Source of the DNA: an uncultured Flavobacteriaceae bacterium
GTDB taxonomy: Bacteria > Bacteroidota > Bacteroidia > Flavobacteriales > Flavobacteriaceae
Length of the DNA stretch: 64,000 nt
Reading direction: 5' to 3'
NCBI GenBank assembly: GCA_947500445.1
Contig: CANMSB010000009.1
Span: forward strand, 1 to 64,000
A program made the translations under genes and the position numbers. This document shows, piece after piece, positions 1-9,049 of the stretch (positions are counted from its first letter, which is position 1; every line of letters starts with the position of its first letter). The notes beneath the pieces were generated by a model. It had not been told where the DNA came from, did no database searches, and saw only the letters and a list, made by a program, of their open reading frames with translations.

Positions 1-134
1 AATCAAAGAACGGCCGTAACTTGTATATTTTTAAGGTCTTTACAAAGATTACTATTACATTAACCGGACACTATTGAGTGTTTAGTATTAAGTAATTAAG
101 GGTGTGAATTTGTGTTTGAACTTGACACTTTCAT

Positions 135-730
135 CTGTCTTTATTCCTTTTTCTTTCAGTGCAACGGTCTTTTTTCAATGGACGGTTAGTTGGCGGTAAT
201 TCGTAAAAAGTGGTTAGTAAAAAGTTGTTCGCTTTTGTTTGAACTTGAACTTGAACTTTTTCGGTCTTTGCTCCTTACTCTTTCAGTGCAACGGTCTTTT
301 TTCAATGGACAGTTAGTTGGCGGTAATTAGTAAAAAGTGGTGAGTAAAAAGTTGTTCGCTTTTGTTTGAACTTGAATTTGACACATGAACTTTTTCAGTC
401 TTTGTTCCTTACTCTTTGAGCGCAGCGGTCTTTATTCAATGGACAGTTAGTTGGTGGTAATTCGTAAAAAGTGGTGAGTAAAAAGTTGTTCGCTTGTGTT
501 TGAACTTGAACTTGAATTTGACACTTGAACTTGAACTTTTTCGGTCTTTGCTCCTTACTCTTTGAGCGCAGCGGTCCTTTTCCAATTAACAATTAACAAT
601 GAGAAATTAACAATGAGTAGTCCTCAGTAGCAGTATGCAGTAATTAGTGGTAAGTAAAAGTGGTTACTGGGTACTTCTCTAATTTTGAATTTGAATTTGA
701 ATTTGAATTCGAGTCTGAGTTTGAACTTGT
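135..730. repeat. Degenerate tandem repeat array with TTGAAC/TTTGAA hexamers
   Basis: At least four imperfect copies of a unit are visible. The landmark GCAACGGTC or GCAGCGGTC falls at 161, 288, 422 and 568, giving periods of 127, 134 and 146 bp. Each unit has GGTCTTTTTTCAATGGAC, a GTTAGTTGGCGGTAATT block, TAAAAAGTGGTGAGTAAAAAG, then runs of TTGAACTTGAACTTGAACTT. A purer hexamer tract of TTTGAA lies near 681-705. Open frames across it are low-complexity (QVQVQTQ, NSNSNSNS) and are not accepted as genes. The rest of 1-1000 shows no gene. A related array lies at 9050-9700. Confidence 0.85.
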
Positions 731-1003
731 CTTTTTTCCTTTTCCCAAAGAGGTTTCAACTGTACTCGTTTCATCCGGTCGGTAGCGGAGTCGAGACCTC
801 TCTGTGTTCCTAAGTTCTCGACTGCGCTCCTTTTTCTGGTTTTCCCTCAGTTCGATTGGACGAAGCGTTCTTTTCTCAATTCGCAATTTTCGGTAGTTCA
901 TAAGAAGGATGTAATAGCTAGTAAAAAGCTTGAATTTGTTATTTTTATTTGTGTTTGAACTTGACACTTGACACTTGAGCTTGAGTGGTCACAGCAATAG
1001 TTC

Positions 1004-1562
1004 AACCTATGCACTTTAGTGCATTTCGCTTTAGCTTCTAAAAAAACCTACTTTTGCTATTATGTCGGAACAAAGGGTAAATGGACATACGGTCTCTCGT
1101 CTTTCGGTGCATATAGTCTGGAGTACGAAATACCGATATTCTGTCCTTGTGGGAGATGTGCAAAAGCGTTGCCGTGCGGTCCTGATAGAGATCTGTGACG
1201 CGGAAGGGGTCAACATTTTGAAAGGTGTCGTAAGTAAGGACCATGTCCACATGCATTTGGAGTATCGCCCGTCCCAGGATATCGGTACGCTTGTCAAGAA
1301 GCTAAAGGGTCGAAGTTCCAGGAAACTTCAAATGGAATTCCCGATACTGAAGAAGAAATATTGGGGCCGGCATTTCTGGGCTATGGGATTCGGCTGTTGG
1401 AGCACGGGCAATATAACGGATAAAATGGTGGACGAGTATTTGGAGCATCATCGTAAGTCCGGTAACGATACCGATGCTTTCATACTGGAGTAGTCTTCCG
1501 AACAGCTAACTTTAGTTGGATTTAAAAACCTATGGTACTTTAGTCCATAGTGGTTTAGTTTG
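1004..1562 (+). mobile_element. IS200-like single-gene element with hairpin ends
   Basis: The transposase gene is flanked by two similar hairpin-bearing ends. The left end starts AACCTATG at 1004 and contains the perfect palindrome TGCACT-TT-AGTGCA (1010-1023). The right end starts AACCTATGG at 1527 and contains CTATGG-N9-CCATAG (1530-1550). Both share the ACTTTAGT core and end in GTTTAG/CTTTAG, so they are direct relatives, not inverted repeats. This fits the subterminal hairpins of IS200/IS605 or REP-associated Y1 elements. Exact cleavage sites cannot be fixed from one copy. Confidence 0.6.
1062..1493 (+). CDS. tnpA: IS200-like Y1 (HUH) transposase
   Basis: 143 aa, the usual size of IS200/IS605 TnpA. 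The N-terminus (HTVSRLSVHIVWSTKYR) matches the family's first strand. HVH at residues 61-63 is the HUH metal site, and Tyr126 in KMVDEYLEHH is the likely catalytic tyrosine. The family cuts and joins single-stranded DNA at hairpin ends as a dimer. The gene is intact and has no TnpB/IscB partner. It lies between matched hairpins (1004-1035 and 1527-1560) and next to a degenerate repeat array, so a REP-associated (RAYT) role is an alternative. Confidence 0.9.
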   Translation: MSEQRVNGHTVSRLSVHIVWSTKYRYSVLVGDVQKRCRAVLIEICDAEGVNILKGVVSKDHVHMHLEYRPSQDIGTLVKKLKGRSSRKLQMEFPILKKKYWGRHFWAMGFGCWSTGNITDKMVDEYLEHHRKSGNDTDAFILE

Positions 1563-1592
1563 ATGCCGTTTCTCCTGATTTTAATATCTTTA
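1559..1592 (+). promoter_or_regulatory. Possible Bacteroidota promoter for the hydroxylase gene
   Basis: TTTG at 1559-1562 and TATCTTTA at 1585-1592 are separated by 22 bp. This resembles the Bacteroidota -33 TTTG and -7 TAnnTTTG elements (last base differs). The motif ends only 5 nt before the ATG at 1598, so the transcript would be leaderless or nearly so. It overlaps the right end of the IS200-like unit, which may therefore drive the neighbour. Confidence 0.35.
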
Positions 1593-1597
1593 GGGAT

Positions 1598-2440
1598 ATG
1601 GAAGAGATTGTCGCTTATTTTGAAAATATTCCCTCCACACATCGCAGTGCGCTGCTAGTTGGGGGTATTACCTTATTTTGGATTTTGGAGGGAGCCGTTC
1701 CCTTGTTTCGGTTCGATTACAAAAAATGGCGTCACGCCTTACCGAATTTCTTTTTTACACTGACGACTATTATCGTCAATTTTGCCCTGGCATTTTTATT
1801 GTTGCGCACTGCTGATTTTACCGTATCAGAACAGTTTGGTGTGCTTAACTGGTTGCCGGAAATCCCGTTTTGGTCCTATGTGTTGATCGGTTTGCTATTG
1901 CTCGATTTGATCGGGGCGTATCTGGCGCATCTGGTAGAGCATAAGGTAAAACCACTTTGGATGATTCATTTGGTGCATCATACCGATCATAATGTGGATA
2001 CCACCACCGCCAATCGGCACCATCCCCTTGAAAGTGTTATCCGCTTTATCTTTACTTTGGTGGGGGTATTGGTGGTAGGAGCTCCCATTGGTATCGTAAT
2101 GTTGTATCAATCCGTATCCTTGGTGTTGAGTCAATTCAACCATGCGAACATCAAATTGCCCAAAGCTGTTGATAATGCCTTAAGCTGGGTAATCGTTTCT
2201 CCCGATATGCACAAAGTACATCACCATTATGTATTGCCCTATACCGATAGCAACTATGGGAATATTTTTTCCATATGGGATCGTTTGTTCGGAACGTATC
2301 TTAAATATGATCGTGATGCCATTGTGTACGGTGTAGACACTTTTCCCGATGAAAAAGAAAACAGTAGTATAAAGTCCCTCTTAAAACAACCCTTCCATAA
2401 GTACCGAAAGCCGACCGTTACAACCGTTGCGGACCAATAA
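1598..2440 (+). CDS. Sterol desaturase / fatty acid hydroxylase family membrane protein
   Basis: 280 aa. The eight-histidine di-iron signature is present: H111xxxH115, H124xxHH128, RHH at 140-142 and HKVHHH around 205-210, with NH near 181-182. Hydrophobic segments at about 17-35, 52-70, 92-110 and 152-178 place it in the inner membrane. Members hydroxylate or desaturate lipid chains, sterols or carotenoids. The substrate cannot be read from the sequence, and the flavobacterial relatives are mostly unstudied. It stands alone, convergent with the muramidase gene downstream. Confidence 0.85.
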   Translation: MEEIVAYFENIPSTHRSALLVGGITLFWILEGAVPLFRFDYKKWRHALPNFFFTLTTIIVNFALAFLLLRTADFTVSEQFGVLNWLPEIPFWSYVLIGLLLLDLIGAYLAHLVEHKVKPLWMIHLVHHTDHNVDTTTANRHHPLESVIRFIFTLVGVLVVGAPIGIVMLYQSVSLVLSQFNHANIKLPKAVDNALSWVIVSPDMHKVHHHYVLPYTDSNYGNIFSIWDRLFGTYLKYDRDAIVYGVDTFPDEKENSSIKSLLKQPFHKYRKPTVTTVADQ

Positions 2441-2458
2441 TTTTTATCGAAGTCAGCT

Positions 2459-3721
2459 TTAGTCGTACATCAAGTGCCTAAGGCGTATGGCACGGAACTT
2501 TTCCAGGTCGGCCTGCCACGATTTTTTAATTTCCGATTCCGATACCCCTGCTGCGATCTGTTTTTGGAGCAGGGCCGTACCCGCATGTTTGGTGAAATTT
2601 TCGGTATTGAAAACGGTCGAGGGGTCCTCTGCGTGTTGGTAGGCATCCATTAGCCATCGCAGTGAAACGGAACGCATAAAGGGGATACTGTCCAGGGACC
2701 TGCCATAGCAGCGCTTTCCTTTATGTTTCGGGTTTTTGGCACCGAAGTTGGACACCGGCGTATAGGTCAGGGTATAGGCTTCCTGTTTTAGGTCAGGGGC
2801 GCCGTAGCGCTGAAACTGAAACTCTGTTCCCCGCCCGGCATTGATGGTTGTTCCCTCAAAAAGCCCAAGACTGGGATAGAGGTTTATCGAGCGGTCGTTC
2901 GGTAGGTTTGGCGAAGGACGTATGGGCAAGCTGTAAGCGGTGTCGTGGGTCCAGTTTTCCAATGGGATGACTTGAAGGTCGGCTTTTACGCCTGCCTGGA
3001 GCCATCCCTCTTCATTGACCATGGTCGCATATTCCCCAATGGTCATGCCATAGACCAAGGGGATTTCCGTCATTCCCAAAAAACCGGTATGCTCGGCTTC
3101 CATTACGGGTCCGTCAACATAAAGGGCATTTGGGTTTGGGCGATCCAATACCACTATCGGTATATTGTTTTCCGCACAGGCCTCCATAACCAATTGCAAG
3201 GTGGCAATATAGGTGTAGAAACGTACCCCAACATCTTGAATGTCGAAAAGAATAAGGTCCAAACCTTTTAATTGTTCCGCACTGGGCTTTCGGTTTTTTC
3301 CATAGAGTGATATCAATGGTAGCCCCGTTCTGGCATCGGTGCCATCACTGACCTTTTCACCGGCATCCACCGTGCCTCGAAACCCGTGTTCAGGTGCAAA
3401 AACGGATACAATATCAATGTTTAAGGACACTAGGGAATCGATTAAATGCACATGATTTACGGGCGTACCGTCCTTCGTATTATTTCCGGTAAAGACCACA
3501 CTCGTCTGGTTGGCGACGACCCCTATTTTTTTCCCCTGTAGCAGCGGTAAATAGACTGCAGTTCTATTGGCGGCAACGACCACCGGAGGTACCGTGTCCC
3601 CTTCTTTATCCATAAGTGGGGTGTCCGTACTTGTTTTCGCTTCTTTGGTAGGGTTTCCACAGGCATAGGCGAATAAAACCCACAATAAAAATGTACTTTT
3701 GAAAACGAAAACAAAGGGCAT
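2459..3721 (-). CDS. namZ: DUF1343 / NamZ-like exo-beta-N-acetylmuramidase lipoprotein (GH171)
   Basis: The frame is open further upstream, but the start at 3721 gives a lipoprotein signal (MPFVFVFKSTFLLWVLF followed by AYAC) and a 420-aa protein, close to family size. Family landmarks: GKKIGVVANQTSVV, FAPEHGFRG near the catalytic region, LILFDIQDVGVRFYTYI, and the C-terminal RHLMYD end. Characterised relatives (Bacillus and Tannerella NamZ) remove terminal MurNAc from peptidoglycan fragments, so wall recycling is likely. The start codon lies 3 bp from the divergent permease start at 3725, so both promoters must sit inside the neighbour's coding sequence. Confidence 0.9.
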   Translation of the reverse strand: MPFVFVFKSTFLLWVLFAYACGNPTKEAKTSTDTPLMDKEGDTVPPVVVAANRTAVYLPLLQGKKIGVVANQTSVVFTGNNTKDGTPVNHVHLIDSLVSLNIDIVSVFAPEHGFRGTVDAGEKVSDGTDARTGLPLISLYGKNRKPSAEQLKGLDLILFDIQDVGVRFYTYIATLQLVMEACAENNIPIVVLDRPNPNALYVDGPVMEAEHTGFLGMTEIPLVYGMTIGEYATMVNEEGWLQAGVKADLQVIPLENWTHDTAYSLPIRPSPNLPNDRSINLYPSLGLFEGTTINAGRGTEFQFQRYGAPDLKQEAYTLTYTPVSNFGAKNPKHKGKRCYGRSLDSIPFMRSVSLRWLMDAYQHAEDPSTVFNTENFTKHAGTALLQKQIAAGVSESEIKKSWQADLEKFRAIRLRHLMYD

Positions 3722-3724
3722 AAA

Positions 3725-4966
3725 TTGAATTTTGAATTTTACATCGCCAAGCGGCTCATTAAAGGAAAGGAACATAAAATTAGTATTTCCGCCCCAATAA
3801 TAAAAATCGCCATTGCCGCTATTGCCATAGGATTGGTAATGATGCTCATCGCTATCGGTACCAGCGTTGGGCTGAAGCATAAGATCCGAGAAAAAGTTTC
3901 GGCATTTAACGGTCATATTCAAATTTCAAATTACGACAACAACCGTTCGGAAGTTTCGGTCGCTCCCATTCCCATAGCACAAAATTTTTATCCCGAATTC
4001 ACCACTGTCGATGCCGTGGCCCATGTTCAGGCGGTAGCCACTAAGGCCGGTGTTATCCGTACGGAGGAGACCTTTGATACCTTTATCGCAAAAGGTGTTG
4101 GAGAAGACTATAACTGGACGGTCTTTGAGGAGTACTTGGTCGCCGGGAGCCTGCCGAAGTACTCCGGCGAGATAAATGAGGAGGCCTTAATGTCCGTTTT
4201 GATGGCGAACCGCTTGCGGTTACAGGTCGGCGATACTTTTTACGCGCTCTTCCCCAAAAAAGAAGCTGCCCTAAAATCGCCGAACCAAAGAAAATTTACA
4301 TTAACGGGGACCTATAACAGCGGTTTTGAGGAATTGGACAACAAATATATTTTTATAGACTTGCGCCATATCCAACGTATGAATCGGTGGAAACCGACGG
4401 AGGTAGGCAGCTTTGAGGTGTTTTTGGACGATTTTAGGGACTTGGACGTCAAAGGAAAAGAAATTTACGGAAAAACACTTTCCAACTTGGACACCCGAAC
4501 GATAAAGGATACCTACGCGCAAATTTTTGAGTGGATGGAATTGTTCGATTTCAACACCGCCTTGATCATCGGCATTATGATTATTGTGGGCGGTATCAAT
4601 ATGATCACGGCCCTGCTGGTGCTCATTTTGGAACGTACCCAAATGATCGGAATTTTAAAAGCGTTGGGTAGCGCGAACTGGAGCATACGAAAGGTTTTTT
4701 TGTATAATGCCGCTTATTTGATCAGTATCGGACTGTTTTGGGGAAACCTTATCGGTCTGGGACTCCTTTTCCTGCAACAGCGGTTTCAGCTTTTTAAGTT
4801 TCCGAATCCCGAAGAATATTATATCGATTACATTCCGGTACATCTGGATCTGATGACCGTTGTGTTTCTCAATATCGGGGTATTGGTACTGTGTTTGCTC
4901 ATGTTGCTGATACCTTCTTACATCATTACAAAAATTACGCCCGTTAGGGCCATAAAATTCGAATAG
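3725..4966 (+). CDS. FtsX/LolC-E-like ABC transporter permease
   Basis: 413 aa starting with TTG at 3725. The start is chosen because MNFEFYIAKRLIKGKEHKIS matches the family's usual N-terminus. Layout is one N-terminal helix (about 24-48), a large periplasmic domain (about 50-270), then three helices (about 275-300, 325-350, 370-400), the MacB/FtsX arrangement. The ILERTQMIGILKALG segment before the third helix is the coupling motif contacting the ATPase. LolC/E members release lipoproteins for outer-membrane sorting. No ATPase gene is adjacent. The TTG start and the 3-bp divergent gap are unusual. Confidence 0.88.
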   Translation: MNFEFYIAKRLIKGKEHKISISAPIIKIAIAAIAIGLVMMLIAIGTSVGLKHKIREKVSAFNGHIQISNYDNNRSEVSVAPIPIAQNFYPEFTTVDAVAHVQAVATKAGVIRTEETFDTFIAKGVGEDYNWTVFEEYLVAGSLPKYSGEINEEALMSVLMANRLRLQVGDTFYALFPKKEAALKSPNQRKFTLTGTYNSGFEELDNKYIFIDLRHIQRMNRWKPTEVGSFEVFLDDFRDLDVKGKEIYGKTLSNLDTRTIKDTYAQIFEWMELFDFNTALIIGIMIIVGGINMITALLVLILERTQMIGILKALGSANWSIRKVFLYNAAYLISIGLFWGNLIGLGLLFLQQRFQLFKFPNPEEYYIDYIPVHLDLMTVVFLNIGVLVLCLLMLLIPSYIITKITPVRAIKFE

Positions 4967-5010
4967 CGCAACAACATATAAGCGCGGCAAAAGGTCGAAC
5001 ATTGGACGAT

Positions 5011-6009
5011 ATGCATACGGAAAACGAAATGGATTACGCAGAAAATATTTTAGGGACCATAGGGAAAACCCCTTTGGTGAAACTCAATAAATTGGCTTCG
5101 GAACTGCCGTGTTTAACGTTGGCAAAATACGAGACCTTTAACCCGGGCAATTCCGTTAAAGATCGCATGGCGCTCCAGATCGTTGAGGATGCGGAGGCGG
5201 CGGGTATTTTAAAACCGGGCTATACCATTATCGAAGGAACCTCCGGAAATACCGGTATGGGACTGGCCTTGGCGGCCACCGTAAAGGGCTACAAGCTTAT
5301 CTGTGTACTCAGCGATAAACAGTCCAAAGAAAAGATGGATATCCTTAGGGCCATGGGGAGCGAGGTACATGTGTGCCCCACCGATGTAGCGCCCGAAGAT
5401 CCGCGTAGTTATTATTCCACGGCAAAACGTTTGGCAAAAGAAACCCCGAACTCCTGGTATGTGAACCAATATGACAATCCCTCGAACTGTAGGGCACATT
5501 TTTTGAGCACCGGTCCGGAAATTTGGGAACAGACTAAAGGAAAAGTCACCCATTTTGTGGTAGGTGTTGGCACGGGGGGAACCATTTCGGGAGTAGGCTC
5601 CTTTTTAAAAATGAAGAATCCCAATATAAAAGTTTGGGGCATCGATACCTATGGCTCGGTATTTAAAAAGTATCACGAGACCGGAATTTTTGATAAGAAC
5701 GAGATCTACCCTTATATCACCGAAGGAATCGGGGAAGATATTTTACCGCGAAACGTACGTTTTGAAGTTATTGACGGTTTTACCAAAGTAACCGACAAAG
5801 ACGCTGCGGTGTATACCCAAAGGCTTGCCAAGGAAGAAGGTATGTTTTTAGGAAATTCCGCAGGGGCCGCAATGAAAGGACTGCTGCAATTAAAGGAACA
5901 TTTTACCAAGGATGACGTGGTGGTGGTACTTTTTCATGATCATGGAAGTCGGTATGTGGGCAAAATGTTCAACGATGATTGGATGCGGGAAAAGGGCTTT
6001 TTGGATTAG
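5011..6009 (+). CDS. PLP-dependent cysteine synthase / cystathionine beta-synthase-like enzyme
   Basis: The ATG at 5011 gives 332 aa; an in-frame TTG at 5002 would add three residues. Fold-type II motifs are clear: NPGNSVKDR with the PLP lysine, EGTSGNTGMG binding the PLP phosphate region, and GVGTGGTISG. The HDHGSRYVGK C-terminus resembles CBS catalytic cores more than CysK. Such enzymes make cysteine from O-acetylserine or cystathionine from serine plus homocysteine. The C-terminal CBS regulatory pair is absent. It follows the permease gene by 44 bp on the same strand. Confidence 0.88.
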   Translation: MHTENEMDYAENILGTIGKTPLVKLNKLASELPCLTLAKYETFNPGNSVKDRMALQIVEDAEAAGILKPGYTIIEGTSGNTGMGLALAATVKGYKLICVLSDKQSKEKMDILRAMGSEVHVCPTDVAPEDPRSYYSTAKRLAKETPNSWYVNQYDNPSNCRAHFLSTGPEIWEQTKGKVTHFVVGVGTGGTISGVGSFLKMKNPNIKVWGIDTYGSVFKKYHETGIFDKNEIYPYITEGIGEDILPRNVRFEVIDGFTKVTDKDAAVYTQRLAKEEGMFLGNSAGAAMKGLLQLKEHFTKDDVVVVLFHDHGSRYVGKMFNDDWMREKGFLD

Positions 6010-6039
6010 TTCGTATCTTAGAAGTAAATAGAACCCTAA

Positions 6040-7440
6040 ATGTTTCCGAGGAAGTATACGACAAAACGATTTTGCAAGGCCTTGGGTTTTGCGCTATTGT
6101 CCTGCCTGCTGTTTACCTGTAACAAGGACGACGGGTCAGCGGACAATGGGGAACGCCCCGAAGATTTGGAAACCAATGGGGACCTTCCCTTTTTCAGGAT
6201 CGATACCAAGGGCAATACCATTGTTGACGAGCCCAAGGTAAGCGCCACACTTACCGTAGCACAGAACCGGAAGTCGATTTTCGAGGGAACCATCGGAATC
6301 GAATTCAGGGGAGCAACTTCACAAGGCTTTGAAAAAAAGTCTTTTGGGATAGAAACTTGGGATACCAACGATCAAGATATCGATGTTCCGCTTTTGGGTT
6401 TTCCGGAGGAAGAGGATTGGGTGTTGCATGGTCCGTATAGCGACAAATCCTTGATCCGAAATCATCTGATTTATAATTTGGCAAGGGACATGGGGCGTTA
6501 TGCGAGCCGGTCGGAATTGGTAGAGCTACAAATTGATACCACCTACCGGGGCGTTTATGTGTTCATGGAAAAACTCAAACGGGACGCGGGACGGATCGCT
6601 ATTTCAAAATTGAATCCGGACGAGAATGCGGGAGAGGCCATTACCGGAGGGTATATCTTAAAAATCGACAAACTTTCGGGTTCGGGCGGTGGCGACGGCA
6701 CCTATAACGCCACCAATTCTTTTGAGTCGCAATTGGCCCCTGCATCGGCAGCTTCCGATCAAACCATTCGGTTTTTGTATGAATATCCAGATGCTGCGGT
6801 AATTACCGCGGAACAAAAAGCGTATATACAAGAATATGTAAACGATTTTGAAGCGGCATTGGTTTCGGAAACCTTTACGGATGCTGTTACGGGCTATGCG
6901 AATTATATCGATGTGGATAGTTTTATCGATTTCTTTATTCTGAACGAACTCGCCAACAATGTGGACGGATACCGTTTGAGTACCTACATGCACAAGGATA
7001 AAAATAAAAAAATGGTCATGGGCCCGATTTGGGACTTTAATTTGGCCTTTGGAAACGCCGATTATTGCAGTGGAGGGGAAACCAATGTTTGGGCCTACAA
7101 ATTCAACGAACGCTGTTCGCAGGACTTTTGGTTGGTGCCCATCTGGTGGGAACGGCTTTTGCAGGACCCCGCTTACGTTGTAAAGTTAAAACAACGTTGG
7201 GCAAGTTTGCGCGGTACCCTTTTGTCCAATACCGCTATGGCCGATAGAATAGCATCCTATGTGGGGCGCATGCGGAACGCCAAGGCTATTGAAAACAATT
7301 TTCTAACGTGGAACGTGCTGGGTATTTATGTATGGCCCAATAATTTTGTAGGGAGTACCTATGAGCAGGAAAACGAATATCTGATAAATTGGATCGAGGC
7401 CAGGGTGTTGTGGCTCGATGGTGCGATCGAAGCACTATAA
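6040..7440 (+). CDS. CotH-family lipoprotein
   Basis: 466 aa with a lipoprotein signal ending LLFTC (Cys27) followed by NKDDGS. The CotH fold is recognised from SFGIETWD, VLHGPYSDKSLIRN, RGVYVFMEKLKRD, GYILKIDK and MVMGPIWDFNLAFGN. CotH proteins are an atypical protein kinase family (spore coat CotH in Bacillus); in Bacteroidota they are surface lipoproteins of unknown target. The lipidation site predicts attachment to the cell envelope. It follows the PLP enzyme by 30 bp, so it may share its transcript, although no functional link is evident. Confidence 0.85.
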   Translation: MFPRKYTTKRFCKALGFALLSCLLFTCNKDDGSADNGERPEDLETNGDLPFFRIDTKGNTIVDEPKVSATLTVAQNRKSIFEGTIGIEFRGATSQGFEKKSFGIETWDTNDQDIDVPLLGFPEEEDWVLHGPYSDKSLIRNHLIYNLARDMGRYASRSELVELQIDTTYRGVYVFMEKLKRDAGRIAISKLNPDENAGEAITGGYILKIDKLSGSGGGDGTYNATNSFESQLAPASAASDQTIRFLYEYPDAAVITAEQKAYIQEYVNDFEAALVSETFTDAVTGYANYIDVDSFIDFFILNELANNVDGYRLSTYMHKDKNKKMVMGPIWDFNLAFGNADYCSGGETNVWAYKFNERCSQDFWLVPIWWERLLQDPAYVVKLKQRWASLRGTLLSNTAMADRIASYVGRMRNAKAIENNFLTWNVLGIYVWPNNFVGSTYEQENEYLINWIEARVLWLDGAIEAL

Positions 7441-7499
7441 GTAGGTCTGGATATTTGAATTCGGCACTTTACACGATAACGTTTCATTACTATTAAAAA

Positions 7500-8288
7500 A
7501 TGCAAATACTAGAACACAACAATCAAAAAGTGACCGTGGACAAGGGGGAATTGGTCGGTTATGAGGTCAATGGCCATGAGTATATCCATCAGAAGGGAAG
7601 TCCCGGATGGCGCAATGCCGATACAGAAATGTTTCCGATCATAGGACCTACCGCCGAGGCACGTTTTCAGGTACAGACACCTAAGGATATCGCAATACAG
7701 GACCAACATGGGTTGTTGCGGGAAATGGAGTATGAACTGACTTTTGAATCGGCATCCGAACTCAAGTATGAAAAGACCTATACCGCCGGAACGCAAGTAG
7801 GGAATAGCAAATACCCGAACAAGTCCGATAAGCAGTTTTTATATTGGCCCTATGCCTTCCAATTCGAAAAAAAGATTCGCCTGTTGGCCGATGCGCTTGA
7901 AATTACCTTTACCATTTCCGGCGAAAGGGATACCCCTTTTATGTTGGGCTATCACCCGGCATTTAAACTGCACGGAGAAAACGTTTCGATCAAAACGGGG
8001 GAGCGTACGATTGCTTTAGATGAGGTATTGGCCGTGGGCAGTCGTGCTTTGGAAGTGCCGAACTGTAATAGCGTGGTTTTGCAAGATACTAGCGGATTGT
8101 CGATAACTACCGAAGGTTTTAAAGGTTTTATGTTATGGACCGAGGTGCGGAACATGGTCTGTATCGAACCCATAACATTTTATCCTTATGCCGTGCCACA
8201 ACACCTGTTGCACGAAGGGTTCGATTATGTTTTAGATATTCCGAAACGCTTTACGGTTAAGTTGCGACCGGAACCACAGGTAGCTTAA
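7500..8288 (+). CDS. Aldose 1-epimerase (galactose mutarotase)-like protein
   Basis: 262 aa with no signal peptide, so cytoplasmic. The beta-sandwich mutarotase fold is indicated by DTEMFPIIGP, QDQHGLLREMEYEL (catalytic His region), MLGYHPAFKL, and a C-terminal MVCIEPITFYPYA with the catalytic Glu. It resembles the LacX/YeaD-like branch more than classical GalM. It probably interconverts anomers of a sugar or sugar phosphate. Start is ATG at 7500, 59 bp after the CotH gene. Confidence 0.82.
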   Translation: MQILEHNNQKVTVDKGELVGYEVNGHEYIHQKGSPGWRNADTEMFPIIGPTAEARFQVQTPKDIAIQDQHGLLREMEYELTFESASELKYEKTYTAGTQVGNSKYPNKSDKQFLYWPYAFQFEKKIRLLADALEITFTISGERDTPFMLGYHPAFKLHGENVSIKTGERTIALDEVLAVGSRALEVPNCNSVVLQDTSGLSITTEGFKGFMLWTEVRNMVCIEPITFYPYAVPQHLLHEGFDYVLDIPKRFTVKLRPEPQVA

Positions 8289-8382
8289 ATTTTTCGATAA
8301 GGGCAAGTGCTCGGGGCACGACCAGAACGGTATCGAAAATGTCCCGATGCATAGGCATTCTCTCGGGTAAAAATGGGAAGCA

Positions 8383-9015
8383 ATGAACAAAAAACTTCAC
8401 GAACGTTACGATTATATTTTTGAGCCGGAACTTTTAAAGGCGATAGAAATGGTCGCTGTCGCCCGACACATTTCAAAAGGGGAAACGGTCATCGATATTG
8501 GGCAGCCGATTACCAAAATGCCGTTGTTGTTGACCGGTGCGATCAAGGTGCTACGGGAAGATGCGCAAGGCGACGAATTGTTGGTCTACTTTTTGGAAAA
8601 AGGGGATAGTTGCGCGATGACATTTTCATGCTGTCTGGGAAACAAAAAAAGCGAAATTCGTGCTGTTGCCGAAACCGATAGCGAACTTTTAATGATTCCC
8701 GTAGAGAAGATGCAGGAATGGATGGGCCGTTTTCATACTTGGAGAAATTTTGTATTGGACAGTTACCATATAAGAATGATGGAGCTTTTGGAGACCGTTG
8801 ATACCTTGGCCTTTATGAAAATGGACGAACGGCTGTTGAAATACTTGCAGGACAAGGCCAAAGTCAACCAAGACGATACCGTACATACTACCCATCGGGA
8901 TATTGCTACGGACATGCATACCTCAAGGGTGGTCGTATCGCGTTTGCTAAAAAAGTTGGAAGGGGAGGGGAAGTTGATCGTGCAACGGAACCGGTTAAAG
9001 ATACTGGAACTGTAG
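8383..9015 (+). CDS. Crp/Fnr-family transcriptional regulator
   Basis: 210 aa. The N-terminal cyclic-nucleotide-binding-like beta-barrel (about 25-120) contains KGETVIDIGQPITKMPLLLTGAIKVL. The C-terminal winged helix (about 150-205) contains HTTHRDIATDMHTSRVVVSRLLKKLEGEGK. The canonical cAMP-contacting RxE/S stretch is not evident, and ligand type cannot be called. MTFSCCLGNKKSEIRA has paired cysteines that are a feature of some flavobacterial members. It is probably an autonomous regulator; no target site was recognised nearby. Confidence 0.88.
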   Translation: MNKKLHERYDYIFEPELLKAIEMVAVARHISKGETVIDIGQPITKMPLLLTGAIKVLREDAQGDELLVYFLEKGDSCAMTFSCCLGNKKSEIRAVAETDSELLMIPVEKMQEWMGRFHTWRNFVLDSYHIRMMELLETVDTLAFMKMDERLLKYLQDKAKVNQDDTVHTTHRDIATDMHTSRVVVSRLLKKLEGEGKLIVQRNRLKILEL

Positions 9016-9049
9016 CTTGAAGGAATACCATTGCGCAGTGGTTTTAGTG

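Noticed and set aside
135-730. CRISPR-like array
   Set aside because: The units are 127-146 bp and degenerate along their whole length. There is no short fixed repeat with unique spacers, and no cas gene.
395-967. Open frames on the minus strand in the repeat array
   Set aside because: They translate the hexamer repeats into QVQVQTQ and NSNSNSNS runs and have no start or domain support.
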